A DNA stretch of 64,000 bases from Thermofilum sp. Its GTDB lineage: Archaea; Thermoproteota; Thermoprotei; Thermofilales; Thermofilaceae. Made by a program: the position numbers and the translations under genes. The notes beneath the pieces were generated by a model, which saw only the letters and a list, made by a program, of their open reading frames with translations, searched no databases and was not told the DNA's origin. Positions 1 to 9,473 of this stretch are shown one piece after another. The stretch is from assembly GCA_038741495.1 (NCBI GenBank), contig JAVYKX010000002.1, positions 198,541-262,540 of the forward strand, read 5' to 3'. How positions within the stretch are numbered: position 1 is the first letter of the stretch; each line of letters starts with the position of its first letter.

Positions 1-24
1 AGCGCCGCGTAGGGTGCGTGCAGA

Positions 25-38
25 CCGAGCTCGTGCAA

Positions 39-43
<5 letters not shown>
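25..43 (+). other. 23S precursor processing stem, 5' arm
   Basis: Bases 25-36 pair perfectly with 3127-3138 (12 bp). After a 2x2 internal loop (37-38 against 3125-3126), bases 39-43 pair with 3120-3124. Archaeal pre-23S is excised from such bracketing stems, normally by the splicing endonuclease at a BHB motif. Here I see an internal loop rather than a clean BHB, so the exact cutting site is inferred only in outline. Confidence 0.7.
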
Positions 44-3124
<3,081 letters not shown>

Positions 3125-3274
3125 AGGCACGAGCTCGGGCATTAAGCACCCTGCGCGGCGCATCTATTCTTCAACCCTTTCGCTCCCGTGCGCGTTTATG
3201 CTTCAGAGGGTAAGTGCAGAGTCTAAGTGGGTGCTCGTTTTCGACGTTAGACGTGATCTTCTTCAACAGATAAC

Positions 3275-3284
3275 AAATTTTAAC
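3275..3284 (+). promoter_or_regulatory. TATA box of the CBS-domain gene
   Basis: AATTTTAA lies about 27 bases before the ATG at 3307, the spacing expected of an archaeal TATA box driving a leaderless message. Confidence 0.5.
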
Positions 3285-3306
3285 CCTCTGAGCACTTCCT
3301 TAACCG

Positions 3307-4212
3307 ATGAGTATAGGTGAGCTTGGATTAGGCCGCTACCCACCTTTGCTTGTTCTCAACGAGAATGCTAGCGTTCTAGAGGTTCTAGCGGGGATGGCTG
3401 AGAAGCGTGTGCGGCACTGCCCCCTAGTCTCTGATGAGGGGGTTTTAGTGGGTATGGTTTCGGCCAGAGATCTCGTGGATTTTCTAGGTGGGCAGCGCTA
3501 CAGGAGCATTGTTCAGAATCGCTTCAAAGGAGACATCTACGAGGCGCTTACCAAGGTGAGAGCATCGGAGCTAAGCAGGTACCCTGCTTGGGTGACAGAG
3601 GACACGCCCCTGACGGATGTTCTAGCGAGGTTTATAGAGCTGGGTGTGGGAGCGCTGGTTATCGTTGACAGGTCGAAGAGAGTGAGGGGGCTCTTATCGG
3701 AGAGGCACGTGATGAGCCTGTTCGCCAACGCGACGACCTACGTTCAGGTTAGAGAGATCATGTCGAGGGAGCTGGTAACCGCGCATCCGCACGAGCCGAT
3801 CAGCAAGGCTCTCGAGCTGATGAGCAGGCACAGGGTTAGGAGGATTCCACTCCAATCGGGAGGCAAGCTGAGCGGCATCGTCACGGTCAAGGATGTGCTG
3901 GGTTTTCTGGGTTCAGAGAGTTCGCTAAAGCGCCTGTCTGCCGGCGAGGGGGAGAGCCTTCTCTCAACTCCTCTCCAATCCGTAGCGAGCTACCCTGTCC
4001 TCACGGTCGACGCTGGGGAGGATGTCGGGAAGGCTGTAAGCATTATGAAGAATCACGGTGTGGGGTGCCTCGTCGCTGTTGACGGGACCGGGGCTCCCGT
4101 CGGCATAGTTACTGAACGCGACGTTGTAACGCGGCTTCCAAGAGTAAGAGGAGTTGAGCTTTTCACGGACTTAGTCAAAGCTGCTGTCTTCGCATCGAGG
4201 GTAAGCTTCTAG
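3307..4212 (+). CDS. Four-CBS-domain protein
   Basis: The 301-residue protein consists of four CBS motifs in two Bateman pairs: about residues 5-62, 78-137, 143-200 and 213-275. Each has the usual strand-helix pattern ending in sequences such as LVGMVSARDLV and PVGIVTERDVV. CBS pairs bind adenine nucleotides or S-adenosylmethionine and act as energy or ligand sensors. No catalytic domain is fused, so the partner is unknown. The ATG at 3307 follows a TATA box at leaderless distance. It lies alone between the 23S gene and tRNA-Met. The target enzyme or channel cannot be told from the sequence. Confidence 0.85.
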   Translation: MSIGELGLGRYPPLLVLNENASVLEVLAGMAEKRVRHCPLVSDEGVLVGMVSARDLVDFLGGQRYRSIVQNRFKGDIYEALTKVRASELSRYPAWVTEDTPLTDVLARFIELGVGALVIVDRSKRVRGLLSERHVMSLFANATTYVQVREIMSRELVTAHPHEPISKALELMSRHRVRRIPLQSGGKLSGIVTVKDVLGFLGSESSLKRLSAGEGESLLSTPLQSVASYPVLTVDAGEDVGKAVSIMKNHGVGCLVAVDGTGAPVGIVTERDVVTRLPRVRGVELFTDLVKAAVFASRVSF

Positions 4213-4261
4213 GGCTTCTCCGCGAAAAAGCTAAAAGGATCTGGAGCAGTAATACTGCTGA

Positions 4262-4367
4262 GCCGGGGTCGCCTAGCCTGGTCTAGGGCGCCGGACTCAT
4301 AATCCGGTTATCCCGGGTTCGAAGCCCGGTGCTCGGCACGCGGGCGAGAGTCCCGGCCCCGGCACCA
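4262..4367 (+). tRNA. Elongator tRNA-Met(CAU) with a T-loop intron
   Basis: The acceptor GCCGGGG pairs with CCCCGGC (4357-4363), followed by A and an encoded CCA. The anticodon stem CCGGA/TCCGG carries the loop CTCATAA, so the anticodon is CAU. The CCGGA stem and G1-C72 pair suit an elongator rather than an initiator tRNA; Ile2(CAU) is a less likely alternative. A 27-nt intron (4324-4350) splits the T loop between positions 59 and 60. Its BHB is clear: helix TTCG/CGAG, 3-nt bulges AAG and AGT, and an inner CCCG/CGGG hairpin. Splicing restores T loop TTCGAAT on stem CCGGG/CCCGG. Confidence 0.93.
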
Positions 4368-4426
4368 GCTGCCGTGTTTTCCCCACCGGCTAGAAGAGCT
4401 CTCTGCTCGCTGAGAACTTAGCCTCG

Positions 4427-4564
4427 TGGTGGGGCCGCCGGGATTTGAACCCGGGATTCGGCGGGCGTGCAAGCACCACGCCCTCCACCTGGGCTCCCGT
4501 TAGGGATCCCGAGTCCTGCGCCTGCAGGCGTGCCAGGCATCCTACCAGGCTGGACGACGGCCCC
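4427..4564 (-). tRNA. tRNA-Pro(CGG) with three introns
   Basis: The acceptor GGGGCCG pairs with CGGCCCC, then A and an encoded CCA. The T arm is CCGGG-TTCAAAT-CCCGG. Removing three introns gives anticodon stem CCTGG/CCAGG with loop CTCGGGC (anticodon CGG) and variable loop TGGTC. Intron 1 (about 4513-4531, 19 nt) lies at 32/33, with helix CCTG/CAGG and hairpin CGCC/GGCG. Intron 2 (4494-4507, 14 nt) is the canonical 37/38 intron, with helix CTCG/CGGG. Intron 3 (4457-4484, 28 nt) lies in the variable loop near 46/47, with a 7-bp inner hairpin GGGCGTG/CACGCCC. The intron 3 boundaries are the least certain. Confidence 0.85.
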
Positions 4565-4640
4565 TAGAAAGCTTCCTGAGAGAGAAGAATTAATCCTTTA
4601 CGCTTCAGGGGCTTCGCCGGGGTTACGAGGCCCGGTAAGG

Positions 4641-4648
4641 TTTATAAT
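4641..4648 (+). promoter_or_regulatory. TATA box of the uL22 operon
   Basis: TTTATAAT centred about 28 bases before the ATG at 4673 supports leaderless transcription of the ribosomal operon from that ATG. Confidence 0.6.
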
Positions 4649-4672
4649 GCGTCTAGTAGTGGAGTGCGAGAT

Positions 4673-5131
4673 ATGCCTACGTGGCGGTACTCGGTGGAGC
4701 TAGATCCTGAGCGCACGGCGAAAGCTTCGCTGAGAGATGTGAGCATGTCGTACAAAGCTACTGTAGAGACCTTGAAGCTTCTAAAGGGTAAGAGCCTCGA
4801 GGAAGCTAGAAAGATCCTGGAGAGTATTGCAGCGCTGCGGACGCCGGTACCTTTCCGTCGCTACAGCGGTAAGGTTGCCCATAAGAGAGGCGTGCCGGGT
4901 GCTGGAAGATACCCGGTGAAAGTCGCCAGGCACCTTCTGCGCCTACTCGATAACCTTGAAAACAACGCTGAGTTCAAGGGCCTTGATGTGACGAGGCTTC
5001 GGATAGTCCACGCGGCAGCCCACAAGGGTCCCAAGGTGAAGAGATACATGCCTAGAGCCTTCGGCCGGGCTACACCTTGGTACGATCAGTTGGTGCACGT
5101 GGAGATCTACGCCGAGGAGAGGGGTGAGTGA
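4673..5131 (+). CDS. rpl22: 50S ribosomal protein uL22
   Basis: The 152-residue protein starts MPTWRYSVELD and matches archaeal uL22, which lines the peptide exit tunnel and contacts all 23S domains. The hairpin-loop segment KRYMPRAFGRATPW is near the C terminus. I chose the ATG at 4673 rather than an in-frame GTG at 4664 because of the TATA box spacing. It is the first gene of a compact operon whose downstream starts overlap the preceding stops. Confidence 0.95.
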   Translation: MPTWRYSVELDPERTAKASLRDVSMSYKATVETLKLLKGKSLEEARKILESIAALRTPVPFRRYSGKVAHKRGVPGAGRYPVKVARHLLRLLDNLENNAEFKGLDVTRLRIVHAAAHKGPKVKRYMPRAFGRATPWYDQLVHVEIYAEERGE

Positions 5132-5778
5132 GGAGTATGTCTACTACGACCGCGAAGCGGGCGGTTTCGCAAGGCATCAAGTACATGATGCTCCATGAGT
5201 TTTTAGAGAGAAAGCTAGTTCGCGCTAACTACGTTTACGCTCAGTTCTTCAAAACTCCTATCGGCACTAAAGTCATCATATACGCGGGGATGCCGGGTAT
5301 CATAATCGGCAGACGTGGGGCTAACATCAAAGCGCTCGCAGAGATCTTAGAGAAGGAATTCGGCCTTGAAAATCCACAGATAGATGTTATCGAGGTGCCG
5401 CAGCAGGATCTTAACGCCAAGATAATGGCTTACAGGATAGCTAGGGCTATTGCGAGAGGCGTGAAGTTCCGCCGAGCCGCGATGGCCGCGCTGAACAGGA
5501 TAATGGCTGCCGGAGCGAGAGGAGCCGAGATAGTTATTAGCGGCAAGCTCACGAGCCAGAGACACAGGACAGAGCGATTTAGCCGAGGCTACCTTCCTAA
5601 ATCCGGGGAGCCCGGCGAGGAGCTCGTCGACGAGGCCACGGTTCACGTCCTCCTAAAGCTTGGAATGTACGGAGTTAAAGTCAGGATAATGAAGCCAGCT
5701 AGGATGCCGGATCTCATCGAGGTGAAGCAAGCAGAGCTTTTAAGTGCTGAAGAGAAGCGGACTACCGCAGGTGGGTGA
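5128..5778 (+). CDS. rps3: 30S ribosomal protein uS3
   Basis: The protein carries the type-II KH domain with GIIIGRRGANI near residue 57 and the C-terminal uS3 domain (HRTERFSRGYLPKSGEPG). It sits at the mRNA entry of the small subunit. The GTG at 5128 overlaps the uL22 stop as GTGA, the arrangement also used by the next two genes. An ATG at 5137 (MSTTTAKR) is an equally possible start. About 217 residues, shorter than many archaeal uS3 proteins because the C-terminal tail is short. Confidence 0.94.
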   Translation: MRSMSTTTAKRAVSQGIKYMMLHEFLERKLVRANYVYAQFFKTPIGTKVIIYAGMPGIIIGRRGANIKALAEILEKEFGLENPQIDVIEVPQQDLNAKIMAYRIARAIARGVKFRRAAMAALNRIMAAGARGAEIVISGKLTSQRHRTERFSRGYLPKSGEPGEELVDEATVHVLLKLGMYGVKVRIMKPARMPDLIEVKQAELLSAEEKRTTAGG

Positions 5779-5999
5779 GCTTGGGGAAGAGCGTCTTAAG
5801 CGCTGAAGAAGTGAGGAAAATGACCCCAGAGGAGAGGCAGAAGAAGCTGATTGAGCTGCGAGCCGAGCTCGCTAGGCTCACAGCGCAAGTGGACAGAGGA
5901 GCTCTCGAGAAACCGTCGTCGATACGTAAGATCAAGCGCGCTATAGCGATCATACTGACGGTGGAGAGGGAGGAAGCGCTGAAGGGAAGGAGCCGTTGA
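5775..5999 (+). CDS. rpl29: 50S ribosomal protein uL29
   Basis: The 74-residue protein is mostly two long helices (EEVRKMTPEERQKKLIELR, then the basic SSIRKIKRAIAIILTVERE segment) typical of uL29, which sits at the exit-tunnel rim beside uL23. The GTG start overlaps the uS3 stop; a TTG at 5781 is an alternative. The gene for aIF1, which follows uL29 in many euryarchaea, is absent here and found at 41.0 kb. Confidence 0.92.
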   Translation: MSLGKSVLSAEEVRKMTPEERQKKLIELRAELARLTAQVDRGALEKPSSIRKIKRAIAIILTVEREEALKGRSR

Positions 6000-6280
6000 G
6001 GATTACTCCTCGAAATCTTCTGAACCACGAACTTATAGGCCTAGAAGCGGAAGTTGTCGAATCTTCAGACAAAAACCTGGTAGGGGTCAAGGGGCTCATA
6101 CTCGACGAGACGAAGTATACTCTTCTCATCGGTCAACCTGGGGGCAGGAAGCGGAGAGTCCTCAAGCATGTGGCTGTGTTCAGGATAACGCTCCCGGACG
6201 GCACGAAAGTGCGGGTCGACGGCAAGGTTTTGGTGGGCAGGCCTGAGGAGCGCTTAAAGAGAGAATACTATCGTTGGTAG
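5996..6280 (+). CDS. rnp1: RNase P protein component 1 (Rpp29/Pop4)
   Basis: The 94-residue protein matches archaeal Rpp29: start MRITPRNLLNHELIGLEAEV, the Sm-like beta barrel (VGVKGLILDETKYTLLI) and the C-terminal LKREYYRW tail. It pairs with Rpp21 to support the specificity domain of RNase P RNA in removing tRNA 5' leaders. The TTG start overlaps the uL29 stop. It keeps its usual archaeal place between uL29 and uS17. Confidence 0.93.
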   Translation: MRITPRNLLNHELIGLEAEVVESSDKNLVGVKGLILDETKYTLLIGQPGGRKRRVLKHVAVFRITLPDGTKVRVDGKVLVGRPEERLKREYYRW

Positions 6281-6301
6281 GTGCGGCTACACGGGGAAAG
6301 G

Positions 6302-6309
6302 TTAAATAG
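6302..6309 (+). promoter_or_regulatory. TATA box before uS17
   Basis: TTAAATAG about 30 bases before the uS17 ATG suggests an internal promoter within the ribosomal operon, in the only gap of any size between its genes. Confidence 0.5.
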
Positions 6310-6336
6310 GCACCTTTTCTTGGCGGTGCGGGTACT

Positions 6337-6672
6337 ATGCAGAGGGCTAGGAACATCGGCATCCCTGGGGTCAGTCCACCGGACAGGACGTGTGACGACC
6401 AGCTCTGCCCGTGGCATGGCACCTTACCAGTAAGAGGACAAATAATGCGTGTAAGAGTGGTTAACGTCAAGATGAGTAGAGTAGCTACTGTTGTTCACGA
6501 GTACCTGCATTTCGTCGAGAAGTACAAGCGGTATGAGAGAAGGCGAAAAAAGAAGCATGTGAGAGTACCTCCATGCATCGATGTAAAGCCGGGGGACGAG
6601 GTCTTAATCGGCGAGACCAGACCTCTCGCTAAGTCTGTATCGTTCGTCGTTCTGGGGAAGGTTAAAGGGTGA
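6337..6672 (+). CDS. rps17: 30S ribosomal protein uS17
   Basis: The 111-residue protein has the archaeal N-terminal signature NIGIPGVSPP followed by CDDQLCPWHG, then the OB fold and the basic loop RYERRRKKKHVRVPPC. uS17 is a primary 16S binder. The ATG at 6337 follows a TATA box at leaderless distance. Confidence 0.95.
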   Translation: MQRARNIGIPGVSPPDRTCDDQLCPWHGTLPVRGQIMRVRVVNVKMSRVATVVHEYLHFVEKYKRYERRRKKKHVRVPPCIDVKPGDEVLIGETRPLAKSVSFVVLGKVKG

Positions 6673-6678
6673 TCGATC

Positions 6679-7104
6679 ATGGCGAAGAGAGGTCCAAAGG
6701 TAACAGGCGTCTCCTATAGGCTAGGCATAACACCCGGCCTCTTCATGGAGAGCTTAGTCAAGGTTGCCGATAATTCAGGCGCCACTCTGGCTAGGATAAT
6801 CGGGGTAGTGCACTACAAGCCAGTCTGGAGGAGGATACCCGGAGCGGGCGTCGGCGATATGGTTGTCGTGTCGATAAGAGCGGGAAAGCATGAGCTGCGT
6901 AAGCAAGTCATGAGAGCGGTGATCGTAAGGCAGAGAAGACCCTACAGGAGGGCAGATGGTACGTGGATAGCTTTCGAGGACAACGCTGTAGTAATAATGA
7001 CGCCCGAAGGTGAGCCTAAGGGCACCGAGATACGTGGCCCGGTTGCTAAGGAAGCGATCGAGCGTTGGCCCAGCCTCGCGCCTTTGGCCTCTATCATCGT
7101 TTAG
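6679..7104 (+). CDS. rpl14: 50S ribosomal protein uL14
   Basis: The 141-residue protein shows the uL14 core [19 protein letters not shown] and the [15 protein letters not shown] motif near the C terminus. It lies at the subunit interface and contacts 16S helix 14. It is the last ribosomal gene of this cluster. uL24, eS4 and uL5, which normally follow, are missing from this site, so the spc operon is broken here. Confidence 0.95.
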   Translation: MAKRGPKVTGVSYRLGITPGLFMESLVKVADNSGATLARIIGVVHYKPVWRRIPGAGVGDMVVVSIRAGKHELRKQVMRAVIVRQRRPYRRADGTWIAFEDNAVVIMTPEGEPKGTEIRGPVAKEAIERWPSLAPLASIIV

Positions 7105-7113
7105 GGAACCCTC

Positions 7114-7815
7114 GTGGGAGCCCGCTTCAGAGCGGAGTACTTGATACTTTCTATCGCCAGGACGCTGTCTGCCAGAGAGAAGATCACCTTGGATGAGTTA
7201 TCCGAGATTGCTGAAACTCCTAGCGATTTTGCGGAAAGCGTTCTATCTTCGCTAGGCATCGAATCCAGGGAGTTGAAGCGTGAGGACCTACCGGTAATCA
7301 TAGTCAGAGCTTGGAAAGCCGGTTTCCCCCTTCTCGACATGGCCCTTAGCGCTGGTTGGAGCTCTCTCGAAGAGCTCGTAGGGGTTCTTCTGGAGGAGCA
7401 CGGGTTCACGTGCAGAAGAAACGTGCGCGTAAAGCTGGCCGGCAGGCGCTACGAGATTGACCTGCTCGCCCTGAAGGGGGATATTCTGCTCTGCGTAGAC
7501 TGTAAGCGCTGGATAAAGGCTAGAGTCTCTGAGCTGAAACGCGCGGCAATAAACCAAAAGGACAGGTGCGGAGCGGTTGCTAGGCTCATAGAGAGCGGCG
7601 AAGTGCCGTGCCTAGGCATCGCAGCTGAGGTCAAAGTGTTCCCTGTAATCGTGCCGCTGCACTCAACCGCGATATCTTCGCACGAAGGTGTTTTGGTGGT
7701 TGGCATCTACGACTTGGCGGCCATACTACGCGATATCAGCTCAGTACTGCTAGCAGAGGCCGGCGCCCAGCATTTTAAAGCCAGGTGCGTTGGCTACAGG
7801 AAAAAGCAAATATAA
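7114..7815 (+). CDS. Predicted PD-(D/E)XK nuclease-like protein
   Basis: The 233-residue protein has an N-terminal helical or winged part (about 1-85) and a restriction-endonuclease-like core: E in VLLEEHGF, then YEIDLLALKGDILLCVDCKRW, matching the E...D...(D/E)XK pattern with D in place of the middle acidic residue. Such proteins cut or bind DNA or RNA. It starts with GTG nine bases after uL14 and so is probably transcribed with the ribosomal genes. I do not recognise a named family. Function in repair, recombination or RNA handling is inference only. Confidence 0.65.
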   Translation: MGARFRAEYLILSIARTLSAREKITLDELSEIAETPSDFAESVLSSLGIESRELKREDLPVIIVRAWKAGFPLLDMALSAGWSSLEELVGVLLEEHGFTCRRNVRVKLAGRRYEIDLLALKGDILLCVDCKRWIKARVSELKRAAINQKDRCGAVARLIESGEVPCLGIAAEVKVFPVIVPLHSTAISSHEGVLVVGIYDLAAILRDISSVLLAEAGAQHFKARCVGYRKKQI

Positions 7816-7840
7816 GGGGTTAGTCACATTGCGAAGAACA

Positions 7841-7949
7841 GGGCCGGTAGCTCAGCTAGGTAGAGCGGCGGTCGAGGCGGCCGAGGCTCTTAGGTCCAAG
7901 TGATGGGGAAACCCGTAGGTCCCGGGTTCGAATCCCGGCCGGCCCGCCA
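7841..7949 (+). tRNA. tRNA-Lys(CUU) with two introns
   Basis: The acceptor GGGCCGG pairs with CCGGCCC, discriminator G, encoded CCA. The T arm is CCGGG-TTCGAAT-CCCGG. Intron 1 (7872-7885, 14 nt) splits the anticodon stem between positions 30 and 31 and has a perfect BHB: helix CGGC/GCCG with bulges GGT and AGG. Intron 2 (7893-7910, 18 nt) is the canonical 37/38 intron with helix CTCT/GGGG and bulges TAG and AAA. Splicing gives stem GCGGG/CCCGT and loop CTCTTAA, anticodon CUU. Confidence 0.93.
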
Positions 7950-8066
7950 CTTTCTAGCAGGAGGCTAGAGTCCTCCCGAGCCGGTTTTCCGCAGGAGTGC
8001 TTAAAGTCGTCGGAAGTGTTTCTTCGGGGCCTGAAGAACTGGAAAAGCACCCTCATAAGCTCGGTG

Positions 8067-8825
8067 TTAAGTCAGATCTCCGCAAGCGCAGAAAATCTCG
8101 TGAAGGATGTCGTAAAGCTGCTCTAGACCTTCTTCTCTGAGTGCAGATACCGTCGGGATACGCATAGCTAGTTTGAAGTTTTCCAGTACGTCTAGTATCT
8201 GCTCCGAGAGGTCTCCCATAACGCCGGGCACCTGGTGGAGCCGATTCCGAAGCGTGTCGCTATCCAGGAAGATATCCACCCCCTCCAGTTTATTCTCCAG
8301 CAAGTCAGCTTTGTTAATCACCGGGACTACATCTATCCCGAATCGAAGCTGTACGACCAGCGAAAGCAGCTTGAGGACGACGATATCCTGCGGTCTTCGC
8401 CCTAGTGTAGGATCTATCACTAGTACTGCCACTACCGCTCCTAGCTTTTTCAGCTTCTCCGTGAAGCTTAAGCCGAACTCCCTGAAGAGGAACAGCTCCA
8501 TCTGCCCCGGAGTATCCACTAAGATGTACGGTTTAGTGAGTCTCTCAAGTTCCTCCATAAGCTCATCCTCGTAATTCATGAGGAGCTCGATGCTTCTTAT
8601 CAGCGCGCCGTTGGGACCTAACCCCTCTCGAAGCATCACTTCTTCTGATCTCACATACTTCCTGACGTTCACGTGTGCCTCGTAAGGAGTCACCTCGGCC
8701 CCGGGATCAAGGTTTACGATACCTGAAGGTATGAGCTGCTTTCTAAGCAGCCAGCGTGAAAGTGCACCTACGAGTGTCGACTTGCCGCATCCTGCCGGCC
8801 CTATAACTAGCAAAAGGTTCCGCAT
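8067..8825 (-). CDS. GPN-loop GTPase
   Basis: The 252-residue protein has a Walker A motif GPAGCGKST at residues 9-17, the family-defining GPN loop (EGLGPNGA) at 70-72, DTPGQMELF for the G3 region and NKADLL for G4. GPN GTPases dimerise through the GPN loop; the eukaryotic members assemble RNA polymerase II, and the archaeal role is unclear. I chose the ATG at 8825 (MRNLLLVIGPAG). The frame stays open upstream, but that extension overlaps the permuted tRNA and lacks family similarity. It is transcribed divergently from the initiator tRNA. Confidence 0.9.
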   Translation of the reverse strand: MRNLLLVIGPAGCGKSTLVGALSRWLLRKQLIPSGIVNLDPGAEVTPYEAHVNVRKYVRSEEVMLREGLGPNGALIRSIELLMNYEDELMEELERLTKPYILVDTPGQMELFLFREFGLSFTEKLKKLGAVVAVLVIDPTLGRRPQDIVVLKLLSLVVQLRFGIDVVPVINKADLLENKLEGVDIFLDSDTLRNRLHQVPGVMGDLSEQILDVLENFKLAMRIPTVSALREEGLEQLYDILHEIFCACGDLT

Positions 8826-8915
8826 GGCTCCAGAAGAGTTAGTAGGCCTAGGTATTTTTGAGCGCTGCTTTGAAGAATCGAAGGTGCACTCGATCCGCAC
8901 CAAGGGGCGCGAAAC

Positions 8916-8924
8916 GCTTAAATC
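8916..8924 (+). promoter_or_regulatory. TATA box of permuted initiator tRNA-Met
   Basis: GCTTAAATC lies about 25 bases before 8946, where the leader strand of the permuted tRNA precursor (GACCGCACC) begins. Confidence 0.5.
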
Positions 8925-8965
8925 AGCAGAAGGAGCTATGTACTTGACCGCACCGGGCCTGAGAA

Positions 8966-9058
8966 TCCACCCCCCGCTACCAGCTAAAGCCACCCCGAAG
9001 CGGGGTGGGGAAGCCAGGTATCCCGCCGGGCTCATAACCCGGAGGTCGGTGGTTCAAA
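8966..9058 (+). tRNA. Circularly permuted initiator tRNA-Met(CAU)
   Basis: The 3' part comes first: T60, T-stem strand CCACC, acceptor strand CCCCGCT, A and CCA (8966-8982). After a 16-nt spacer (8983-8998) comes the 5' part (8999-9058): AGCGGGG, D arm, anticodon stem CCGGG/CCCGG with three consecutive G-C pairs and loop CTCATAA, then GGTGG and TTCAAA. The A1-T72 pair and G-C-rich anticodon stem mark an initiator. Leader and trailer (8946-8959 and 9060-9073) form a 14-bp helix. The join is a BHB with helix TGAG/TTCA and bulges AAT and AAA, cut at position 59/60. Splicing and circle opening yield a normal tRNA. Confidence 0.95.
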
Positions 9059-9165
9059 AGGCCTGGTGCGGTCTTCCCACCCAGATCATCGAGAGGACTT
9101 CGTGCAAAGGCGCTTTACGCCGTTTCTCGCCGGAAGGAGGCGAGTTTCAAATTCCGAATGCTTGT

Positions 9166-9265
9166 TGGCGCCGGGGCCGGGATTTGAACCCGGGCGCCCA
9201 GAGATGGGCAGTGGCTTTCAGTTCTCTCTCCAGGCCACCGCCTTGGTCCGCTCGGCCACCCCGGC
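9166..9265 (-). tRNA. tRNA-Ser, probably anticodon GGA, with one intron
   Basis: This is a type II tRNA with a long variable arm. The acceptor GCCGGGG pairs with CCCCGGC, discriminator G, encoded CCA. The anticodon stem GTGGC/GCCAC encloses 18 nt, 11 more than a normal loop. Removing 11 nt at 37/38 gives loop CTGGAGA (GGA). Removing a different 11 nt at 33/34 would give CTTGAAA (UGA). Neither position has a good BHB, so the anticodon is a best guess. The exons and 37 bp of upstream DNA are shared with the second tRNA-Ser at 12.2 kb. Confidence 0.85.
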
Positions 9266-9302
9266 GCTCACGTCTGACTACCACCAGCTGCTTATTAACC
9301 TT
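9266..9302 (-). repeat. Promoter repeat shared by both tRNA-Ser genes
   Basis: These 37 bases, directly upstream of the tRNA-Ser gene on the minus strand, are identical to 12249-12285 upstream of the other tRNA-Ser. They contain AAGGTTAATAAG, a likely TATA box. The identity extends through most of both exons and stops at the introns, which points to recent duplication or gene conversion. Confidence 0.85.
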
Positions 9303-9448
9303 AAGCGTGCTAGCGGCTTCGATCTTCTCCCGGGCCGATGGGGCTGGACAAAGCTCGGGGACCTGCTTTGGGGTATTTAATCTGTATGCCGTCCGTATTA
9401 GCTGCATCTGAGAGGTTATGCTTCATAGTTACTAGCATGTAAGCGCAA

Positions 9449-9461
9449 GTTCCAGTGGAAC
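9449..9461 (+). promoter_or_regulatory. Mini-ORB-like origin recognition box
   Basis: GTTCCAGTGGAAC is a perfect 13-base palindrome matching the core of the archaeal origin recognition box (TTCCAGTGGAAA type) bound by Orc1/Cdc6. It sits 12 bases before the cdc6 ATG. Single boxes of this type can be part of an origin or an autoregulatory site. I saw no second clear copy in the 200 bases upstream. Confidence 0.7.
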
Positions 9462-9473
9462 CGATGGAGTTCG

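Noticed and set aside
3197-3317. A 39-codon frame between 23S and the CBS gene
   Set aside because: It overlaps the CBS start and its TATA box, and the product has no protein-like pattern.
4262-4367. Reading this CAU tRNA as tRNA-Ile2, the TiaS substrate
   Set aside because: The acceptor and anticodon stems match archaeal elongator Met better than Ile2, although the anticodon alone cannot exclude it.
8826-9035. N-terminal extension of the GPN GTPase
   Set aside because: It would translate the antisense of the permuted tRNA; the family begins at the internal ATG.
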